From GCA-002694895 sp964436345 (lineage in GTDB: Bacteria > Chloroflexota > Dehalococcoidia > Lucifugimonadales > GCA-002694895), in assembly GCA_964436345.1 (NCBI GenBank), contig CAYTCC010000042.1:1-11206 (forward strand): 11,206 bases of DNA. The letters run 5' to 3'. Positions 6,978 to 11,206 of this stretch are shown here, piece after piece. Each line of letters opens with the position of its first letter. The stretch's first letter is position 1. Below the pieces are notes generated by a model. That model had not been told where the DNA came from. It saw nothing but the letters and a program-made list of their open reading frames with translations, and searched no databases. Both the position numbers and the translations under genes were made by a program.

Positions 6978-8093
6978 TTAGATTTTAATTGCATTAAAAT
7001 TTGAATTGATTGAGTCAATTATCCCGCCTCCAATTACTTCTTCACCATTTGATTCTGTTGAATAGAATACTACTGCTTGCCCCGGAGTTATTGCTCTTTG
7101 AGCATTTTCAAATTCAATATCTGCAGTTTTATTTGTATGAAGTTTGATTTTAGCTTTGAATAGTTTTGCTTTATATCTGATTTTTACATATGCATCAAAA
7201 TCCGATAAATTTAATTGATTACTTTGTATGTTTATGTTGACTGCATTAAAATTTGTTTGAAATAGATATTCATGTGGTCCTACATAAACATTATTATCAC
7301 TTTTAGATATTTTTAATACAAAATAAGGTTTTGTAGAATTATTATCAATTCCTAATTTTCTTCTTTGACCTATTGTGAATGATTGTATCCCTTCATGATT
7401 TCCTAGGAAATTACCATTTATATCCAAAATTTTACCAGGCCTGGGATTTGTTCGTTCCATAATAAATTGCCGATAATTACCATCAGGAATAAAACAAATT
7501 TCTTGGCTATCAGGTTTATCTGCAATTGGAAGATTGTATTTGTGAGCCAAATTTCTTATTTCTTCTTTTTTATATTCACCAACTGGTAGTAATAGATTTT
7601 TCAATTCTTTTTGTTTTAATGTGAATAAAACATATGATTGATCTTTGTTTTGATCTAAGCCTTTATATAATTTGTATTCATCATTTTCTTTTTTAATTCT
7701 TGCATAATGTCCGGTTGCTATTAAGTCAGAACCTAAGTTTTGAGCTCTTTTAAATAAAAAGTCGAATTTGATTTTGTCATTACACGCAAGGCATGGATGG
7801 GGAGTTTTTCCCTCGATATATGAATTTACAAAATAATCTACGACATATTTTTGGAATTCGTTTTCAAAATTTAAATGATAATGATTAATCCCTAAAATAT
7901 CACATACTTTCCTGGCATCTTCTACATCTTCTACTGAACAGCATCTTTTGTTATTTTTGGGTTTGGTGTCATCATCAGAACTCCATAATCTCATTGTTAC
8001 GCCGACAACATCGTATCCTTGTTCTTTTAATAATAAAGCTGCTACAGATGAATCAACTCCGCCACTCATAGCAACAATTACTCTTTTTTTCAT
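6978..8093 (-). CDS. mnmA: tRNA-specific 2-thiouridylase MnmA
   Basis: 371-residue enzyme that thiolates U34 in the anticodons of Glu, Gln and Lys tRNAs, using ATP to adenylate the uridine and a persulfide sulfur source. The N-terminal PP-loop is SGGVDSS (10-16). Two catalytic cysteines are expected at Cys104 (in PCLACN) and Cys200 (in SQEICFIPDG). GHYARI (128-133), DQSYVL (151-156), FTIGQRRKLGI (239-249) and a C-terminal beta-barrel with PGQAVVFY (337-344) complete the family pattern. An extra Cys101 makes a CxxC with Cys104, and an RCCS segment (50-53) is also present, both seen in some bacterial lineages. It is the first gene of the long minus-strand run and starts at an ATG facing the divergent promoter region. 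No clear Shine-Dalgarno is seen. Length and motifs give high confidence. Confidence 0.96.
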   Translation of the reverse strand: MKKRVIVAMSGGVDSSVAALLLKEQGYDVVGVTMRLWSSDDDTKPKNNKRCCSVEDVEDARKVCDILGINHYHLNFENEFQKYVVDYFVNSYIEGKTPHPCLACNDKIKFDFLFKRAQNLGSDLIATGHYARIKKENDEYKLYKGLDQNKDQSYVLFTLKQKELKNLLLPVGEYKKEEIRNLAHKYNLPIADKPDSQEICFIPDGNYRQFIMERTNPRPGKILDINGNFLGNHEGIQSFTIGQRRKLGIDNNSTKPYFVLKISKSDNNVYVGPHEYLFQTNFNAVNINIQSNQLNLSDFDAYVKIRYKAKLFKAKIKLHTNKTADIEFENAQRAITPGQAVVFYSTESNGEEVIGGGIIDSINSNFNAIKI

Positions 8094-8118
8094 TTAAAAT
8101 AAAATTTGATAATTAATG

Positions 8119-8147
8119 TTTACAATTTCAACTATGGATCATATCAT
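8119..8147 (+). promoter_or_regulatory. Candidate sigma70-type promoter for rsfS-csp
   Basis: TTTACA (8119-8124) and TATCAT (8142-8147) each differ by one base from the sigma70 -35 and -10 consensus and are separated by exactly 17 nt. Transcription would start near 8154, giving a leader of about 70 nt before the rsfS GTG. In such AT-rich DNA a chance match is possible. Confidence 0.45.
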
Positions 8148-8174
8148 TGTAAGAGTAATACTTAAATCAATTTA

Positions 8175-8180
8175 ATTATA
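8175..8180 (-). promoter_or_regulatory. Candidate -10 box for the mnmA operon
   Basis: On the minus strand this reads TATAAT, a perfect -10 hexamer, about 80 nt before the mnmA ATG. The best -35 at 17 nt spacing is TTCAAA, a weak match. A second TATAAT is at 8215-8220. The assignment is tentative because of base composition. Confidence 0.3.
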
Positions 8181-8223
8181 TCTAAACAATTAATTATTTT
8201 GAAAAGTAATATTAATTATAGTT

Positions 8224-8574
8224 GTGTTAAAAATTAATAATCATTTAATAGATCAAATAATAGAAATTGCTGAATCAAAACAGGCCTCAGACCTTATTCT
8301 TTTAGATGTAAGTCCGGATTGTGATTTTGCAGATTTATTTATAATTATGTCTGCTGAAACAAAAAGACAGATCAAATCTATTTTAGATGATATAATGATT
8401 GAGCTCAAAAAAAATGGATTAGATAAAAGAAGAGTTGATGGTGACAATACATTAGAATGGGTTGTTATCGATTATGGGGATTTGATAGTACATATTTTCG
8501 ATGAAAAAAACAGAGAAAAATATTCTATTGAAAATGTATGGGGAAAATCTAAGGAAATAGTTAGAATTCAATAA
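8224..8574 (+). CDS. rsfS: Ribosomal silencing factor RsfS
   Basis: 116-residue RsfS/DUF143 family protein. It binds ribosomal protein L14 on the 50S subunit and blocks joining with 30S, slowing translation during nutrient limitation or stationary phase. The C-terminal half carries the family signature: RRVDGDNTLEWVVIDYGDLI (residues 69-88), then HIFDEKNREKYSIENVW. Length is typical. The start is GTG at 8224-8226; no ATG lies near enough to keep the N-terminal helix, and there is no Shine-Dalgarno at a normal distance. It is often found beside nadD or obgE; here it heads a two-gene plus-strand unit with a cold-shock gene 50 nt downstream, which would fit a growth-arrest or stress role. Divergent from mnmA. 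Confidence 0.93.
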   Translation: MLKINNHLIDQIIEIAESKQASDLILLDVSPDCDFADLFIIMSAETKRQIKSILDDIMIELKKNGLDKRRVDGDNTLEWVVIDYGDLIVHIFDEKNREKYSIENVWGKSKEIVRIQ

Positions 8575-8612
8575 TTAATTTAACTATTAAAATAAATATT
8601 AATTAAATATAA

Positions 8613-8618
8613 GGAAGG
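8613..8618 (+). promoter_or_regulatory. Strong ribosome binding site of the cold-shock gene
   Basis: GGAAGG 6 nt before the ATG at 8625, inside the longer AAGGAAGGA. It is the best Shine-Dalgarno in the window, in line with a highly expressed small protein. Confidence 0.7.
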
Positions 8619-8624
8619 AAAATA

Positions 8625-8828
8625 ATGCCAACAGGTAAAATTAAATGGTTTAATCCAACTAAAGGGTATGGATTTATTGGAGCTGATGATGGAGGGAAAG
8701 ATGTTTTTGTACATATTTCTGCTCTTAATGATGCTGGAATAGATAAATTAGAAGAAGGTGATGCCGTTTCTTACGAAGTTTCTCAAAATAGAGGTAAAGA
8801 GAACGCATCAGATTTGAAAAAATTATAG
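8625..8828 (+). CDS. Cold-shock domain protein (CspA family)
   Basis: 67-residue single OB-fold cold-shock protein that binds single-stranded RNA/DNA and can act as an RNA chaperone. The N-terminal GKIKWFNPTKGYGFI holds RNP1 (KGYGFI, 13-18) and DVFVHIS (26-32) holds RNP2, with the usual aromatic residues on the binding face. EEGDAVSYEV (43-52) is also typical. Length matches single-domain Csp proteins. It starts at ATG 8625 with a strong GGAAGG. Its 3' end is only 8 nt from the 3' end of the convergent ndk gene, and no clear terminator separates them. Which Csp paralogue it is, and whether it is cold-induced, cannot be read from the sequence. Confidence 0.95.
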   Translation: MPTGKIKWFNPTKGYGFIGADDGGKDVFVHISALNDAGIDKLEEGDAVSYEVSQNRGKENASDLKKL

Positions 8829-8836
8829 AACGATAT

Positions 8837-9286
8837 TTATTCTAATATCCACTCATCTACATTTTTATTGTAATCGACTAATTCAGATTCTTCAAAGAAG
8901 ATTTTTAATTCTCTTTTAGCAGATTCTACAGAATCTGATCCATGGATTAAATTCATTGACAAAGATATGCCAAAATCTCCTCTTATTGATCCCGGAGATG
9001 CTTCTGACGGATTAGTACTTCCCATAATATTTCTGATTTTTTTCACACAATCTGGTCCTTGGAAAGCAATAGCAATAATAGGGCCTGAAGTTATAAAAGA
9101 TACTAAATCATTAAAAAATGACTTTGATTTATGTTCTTTATAATGTTCATGTGCTTTTGCTTGATCAAGAATCATTAGTTTTAAACCAATAATTTTAAAT
9201 CCAATTTTTTCTATTCTATTTATAAGTTCTCCTGATAAATTTCTTTGTACTGAATCAGGTTTTAATAATACTAATGTTCTTTCCAA
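8837..9286 (-). CDS. ndk: Nucleoside diphosphate kinase
   Basis: 149-residue NDP kinase that moves the gamma-phosphate of ATP to other NDPs, balancing NTP and dNTP pools. It begins ERTLVLLKPDSVQRN, contains the IRGDFGI segment (101-107) and has the active-site NLIHGSDS (112-119) with the phospho-accepting His115. The C-terminal EESELVDY (132-139) and final WILE are typical. Length is a little above the ~140 norm. The start is TTG at 9284-9286, supported by AGGAG (9294-9298) 7 nt upstream, which lies within the last codons of tsaB. That embedded site and the 2-nt gap suggest coupled translation with tsaB. It converges with the cold-shock gene. Confidence 0.96.
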   Translation of the reverse strand: MERTLVLLKPDSVQRNLSGELINRIEKIGFKIIGLKLMILDQAKAHEHYKEHKSKSFFNDLVSFITSGPIIAIAFQGPDCVKKIRNIMGSTNPSEASPGSIRGDFGISLSMNLIHGSDSVESAKRELKIFFEESELVDYNKNVDEWILE

Positions 9287-9288
9287 TT

Positions 9289-10011
9289 TTATTCTCCTTT
9301 ATATAGAGTTGTTAGAGCTGATGATATTTGTCCTGAATTTGCATAAACAGGATTAATACTTATAGTTTCTAAATTATTTAAAAATGCTTTATATTTTTGT
9401 TCTATTCGTATTATAGATTGAATTTTGTTACTAGTCAGCGATATAAAATTTTCTAATTTGTTGTTTTTAATGTACTCGTTTGTTTTTATATTTGGATTAG
9501 AACTGGCAATGACAATATTTTCTTTTTTTGAAAAATTTATAATTTCATTTGCTGTTATTATTTCAAATGATATATATTCTTTTTGAGTTTCATAATTAAT
9601 ATCTTGCAGTCCATTATAAATCTTTGAATAAAATGTACCTTTAGAACATTCTGTAATTGACATAACTTTGTAATTTTCTGTAATAAATTCCATAGCACAG
9701 CTTAATAATGTTGGTATTGGTATTAAAGGAATACCTAGAATGATACTTAATCCCTTAGCAGTACTTACTCCTATTCTTAGAGAACTAAAACCACCAGGGC
9801 CAATAACAACAAAAATTTTACTGCAACTTTGAATATTGAGATTATTTTTTTTAATTAAACAATTTATATTTGGTAATAATGTTTTTGATTCATTATTATT
9901 AGATTCCCATTCACATTTGGAAAGTATTTGATTATCTTTTAATAATGCTATTAAAGAATTAGGAGAAGAAGTGTCTATTATTATTTCAAAATTATTTTTA
10001 TTAATTCTCAT
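9289..10011 (-). CDS. tsaB: tRNA t6A37 threonylcarbamoyltransferase complex subunit TsaB
   Basis: 240-residue ASKHA-fold protein (YeaZ family), the non-catalytic partner that supports TsaD in making N6-threonylcarbamoyladenosine at A37 of ANN-decoding tRNAs. The N-terminal strand with IIDTSS (11-16) and the GPGGFSSLRIGVSTAKGL segment (71-88; family norm GPGSFTGLRIG) identify it, followed by the typical GIPLIPIPTLLS (93-104). The C-terminal half is poorly conserved and Asn/Lys-rich, as expected in an AT-rich genome. ATG start 5 nt after the tsaE stop. tsaE is directly upstream and ndk directly downstream; tsaD and rimI, often adjacent, are not in the window. Confidence 0.9.
   Translation of the reverse strand: MRINKNNFEIIIDTSSPNSLIALLKDNQILSKCEWESNNNESKTLLPNINCLIKKNNLNIQSCSKIFVVIGPGGFSSLRIGVSTAKGLSIILGIPLIPIPTLLSCAMEFITENYKVMSITECSKGTFYSKIYNGLQDINYETQKEYISFEIITANEIINFSKKENIVIASSNPNIKTNEYIKNNKLENFISLTSNKIQSIIRIEQKYKAFLNNLETISINPVYANSGQISSALTTLYKGE
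9294..9298 (-). promoter_or_regulatory. Ribosome binding site that decides the ndk TTG start
   Basis: AGGAG on the minus strand, 7 nt before the TTG at 9284-9286, and itself part of the last sense codons of tsaB. It supports TTG as the true ndk start. Confidence 0.75.
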
Positions 10012-10016
10012 TATTA

Positions 10017-10466
10017 TTATTTAATATTAAAATTTATATTCCCTACATAAGTTATATTAATAATTCTGTCATCATTACTTTTATTTTTTGATATATTTAT
10101 TTTCAAATATTCTTTATTCATTAATTCCATACCTATTTCCGGCCATTCAATAATTTTTATAGAATCCATATTTAAATAATCTTCAATTCCAAAACCCAAT
10201 AAACTGGCTAGCCCATCTAACCTGTAAAAATCCATATGTTGAATTTTGTATTTAACTATATATTCTTTAACTATTACAAAAGATGGACTTCTTGGCCAGC
10301 CTTCAAACCCTAGTCCTTTAATTAAGCCCTGAGATAAAGTAGTTTTACCTGAACCTAGTTCCCCAAATAATAATATTATTTCATTACCTTTAAGTTTAGT
10401 AGCTATTTTTTTTCCAATCATTAAAGTTTCTTGAGCTGATTTACTTTTGATTATTTGTGATTTCAT
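10017..10466 (-). CDS. tsaE: tRNA t6A37 biosynthesis ATPase TsaE
   Basis: 149-residue P-loop ATPase (YjeE family) that works with TsaB and TsaD in the t6A37 tRNA modification complex. The Walker A motif is GELGSGKTT (35-43); RSPSFVIVKEY (59-69) matches the family SPTF region, HMDFYRL (77-83) the HxDxYR motif and IIEWPE (105-110) the conserved EW. Length is normal. The ATG start at 10464-10466 faces the short divergent AT-rich gap, so this gene probably leads a tsaE-tsaB-ndk transcript. In its frame the stop is repeated as TAA TAA TAA TGA, the last overlapping the tsaB ATG. Confidence 0.95.
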   Translation of the reverse strand: MKSQIIKSKSAQETLMIGKKIATKLKGNEIILLFGELGSGKTTLSQGLIKGLGFEGWPRSPSFVIVKEYIVKYKIQHMDFYRLDGLASLLGFGIEDYLNMDSIKIIEWPEIGMELMNKEYLKINISKNKSNDDRIINITYVGNINFNIK

Positions 10467-10505
10467 TTAATATATTTTTATTATTATTATATTAATTATA
10501 AATTT
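10467..10505. promoter_or_regulatory. Short divergent AT-only region (tsaE / esterase)
   Basis: 39 nt of pure A and T except for nothing else, between two genes transcribed apart. The minus strand has TATAAT (10495-10500) about 30 nt before the tsaE ATG; the plus strand has TATAAA (10497-10502) only 3 nt before the esterase GTG. There is no Shine-Dalgarno for the plus-strand gene, so a leaderless transcript is possible. ATATTAATTATA (10489-10500) is identical to 8209-8220 before rsfS. Low complexity makes promoter calls weak. Confidence 0.4.
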
Positions 10506-11156
10506 GTGAATGTGAATAAATATATAAATATTCAAGGTAATCAGCTTTTGATTCCTAATTCAGATAAAGTTAATAATAAAACAAAAAGCATTACTTTTTT
10601 TTTACACGGTTATGGTGCTAATCAATCTGATTTAGTATTTATGTCAGAATTCTATCCATTCAATAACTCTTTATGCGTTTTTCCTCAGGGGTTTTACAAA
10701 CTTGACAATTCTTTTCAAGTTGAATCTTACTCATGGGGAGACATTGGTAATTATGAAAATATAATTAAAAGTGCTGAATTGCTAAATTCTATAATAAATG
10801 AATTTATTTCATTAAATAAATTTAACAATGTGCCTGAAATTTCTATTGTTGGCTTTTCTCAAGGAGGAATGATGGCTCAAATATTAGCTATTAATTATTT
10901 AACTAAATTAAATAATTTGATTTTACTATCTACTTTATTACCACCAATTATGTATGATTATAGTGGATCGTATCCACCTATTAACAAGATATTTATTAGC
11001 CATGGTACAGAAGATACTGTTATTGATATAAGTAATGCTGATTTAATTTTTGATTATTATAAAAAATACAATTATCATGTAGAAATTAAAAAGTATATTA
11101 TGGGTCATACAATTCATAACAATCTATTTAAAGATTTAGAAGGGTATTTATTTTAA
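10506..11156 (+). CDS. Alpha/beta-hydrolase carboxylesterase/phospholipase-like protein (COG0400 type)
   Basis: 216-residue cytosolic serine hydrolase of the phospholipase/carboxylesterase group. Residues 31-37 (FFLHGYG) give the oxyanion-hole HG motif, VFPQG and SWGDI (76-80) match the family, IVGFSQGGM (114-122) holds the nucleophile Ser118, ISHGTEDTVI (164-173) the acid Asp170, and MGHTIHN (199-205) the base His201. No signal peptide is seen. Length is typical. The substrate cannot be told; relatives hydrolyse acyl esters, including acyl-glycerol or S-acyl groups. The start is GTG at 10506 or the in-frame GTG at 10512; neither has a Shine-Dalgarno. It is followed after 15 nt by another gene with a good binding site, so the two probably form an operon. 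Confidence 0.88.
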   Translation: MNVNKYINIQGNQLLIPNSDKVNNKTKSITFFLHGYGANQSDLVFMSEFYPFNNSLCVFPQGFYKLDNSFQVESYSWGDIGNYENIIKSAELLNSIINEFISLNKFNNVPEISIVGFSQGGMMAQILAINYLTKLNNLILLSTLLPPIMYDYSGSYPPINKIFISHGTEDTVIDISNADLIFDYYKKYNYHVEIKKYIMGHTIHNNLFKDLEGYLF

Positions 11157-11161
11157 ATATT

Positions 11162-11166
11162 AGGAG
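11162..11166 (+). promoter_or_regulatory. Ribosome binding site of the truncated last gene
   Basis: AGGAG 5 nt before an ATG at 11172, in the gap after the esterase stop. Strong match to the anti-Shine-Dalgarno; it is the main reason for calling a gene start at the window edge. Confidence 0.65.
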
Positions 11167-11171
11167 TTCAC

Positions 11172-11206
11172 ATGAGAAATTTTATAAAAGATCTTAAATC
11201 GAAAAA
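11172..11206 (+). CDS. Start of a gene cut by the window edge, product unknown
   Basis: ATG at 11172 followed by an open frame of 11 codons (MRNFIKDLKSK) to the window end. It is supported by AGGAG 5 nt upstream and a position 15 nt after the esterase stop. Too little is visible to name the product. Confidence 0.6.
   Translation, partial: MRNFIKDLKSK

Larger units (their letters stand above)
8094..8223. promoter_or_regulatory. Divergent intergenic promoter region (mnmA / rsfS)
   Basis: This 130-nt AT-rich gap separates mnmA (minus) and rsfS (plus) and must drive one or both transcripts. It contains candidate promoter elements in both directions, listed separately. A TTAATTATA motif occurs twice in it, 40 nt apart (8172-8180 and 8212-8220), and on the minus strand this reads as TATAATTAA. 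No open reading frame, tRNA or strong hairpin is visible. Confidence 0.6.

Noticed and set aside
8253..8447. 64-codon minus-strand open frame inside rsfS
   Set aside because: Antisense shadow of a conserved gene; no start signals.
8822..8848. Terminator hairpin between csp and ndk
   Set aside because: The stem is only about 5 AT-rich pairs (TAGAA/TTCTA) with no following U-tract that fits either strand well.
1..11206. Mobile element, defence island, CRISPR array or tRNA-associated integration site
   Set aside because: No transposase or integrase gene, no spaced repeats, no tRNA and no change in coding style; every sizeable segment is taken by a housekeeping gene.

Overview
The window is a strongly AT-rich, gene-dense stretch of a bacterial chromosome made almost entirely of housekeeping genes. 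It has no rRNA or tRNA genes, no CRISPR array, no transposase and no phage genes that I can see. The organism is probably a free-living, genome-streamlined bacterium. In favour of this are very short intergenic gaps, overlapping genes, frequent TTG and GTG starts, a single-chain (alpha2-type) glycyl-tRNA synthetase, and a membrane pyrophosphatase with Na+-pump-like residues. The MnmA style (RCCS segment plus CLACN) and the GlyRS type would suit a low-GC marine Chloroflexota (SAR202/Dehalococcoidia-like) lineage. That placement is a guess from family resemblance, not a demonstrated assignment.

Layout. (1) About 1-8093, minus strand: one long tightly packed run, read from right to left as mnmA (tRNA 2-thiouridylase), rnhB (RNase HII), thiE (thiamine-phosphate synthase), a RidA/YjgF-family protein, hppA (membrane ion-pumping pyrophosphatase), glyS (glycyl-tRNA synthetase), an sbcD/Mre11-like nuclease, and a TlpA-like thioredoxin lipoprotein cut by the window edge. 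Junctions are 44 nt or shorter and several genes overlap, so this is probably one operon or a few overlapping transcripts. (2) 8094-8223: divergent promoter region. (3) 8224-8828, plus strand: rsfS (ribosome silencing factor) and a cold-shock protein. (4) 8837-10466, minus strand: tsaE, tsaB, then ndk, converging on the cold-shock gene with only 8 nt between them. (5) 10467-10505: a second short AT-rich divergent region. (6) 10506-11206, plus strand: an alpha/beta-hydrolase esterase followed by the first codons of another gene.

Functional themes are translation and tRNA modification (MnmA s2U34, TsaB/TsaE t6A37, GlyRS, RsfS), nucleic-acid maintenance (RNase HII, SbcD), and pyrophosphate/nucleotide metabolism (membrane PPase, Ndk). 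Thiamine synthesis (ThiE) and thiol/redox work (TlpA-like) are also present. GlyRS produces PPi, and the pyrophosphatase directly upstream of it can use PPi to energise the membrane.

I found no convincing undescribed system. The points most worth a second look are the ion specificity of the pyrophosphatase, the RidA homologue without a recognisable catalytic arginine, the sbcD/tlpA overlap carrying four tandem in-frame ATGs, and the unusual number of non-ATG starts.
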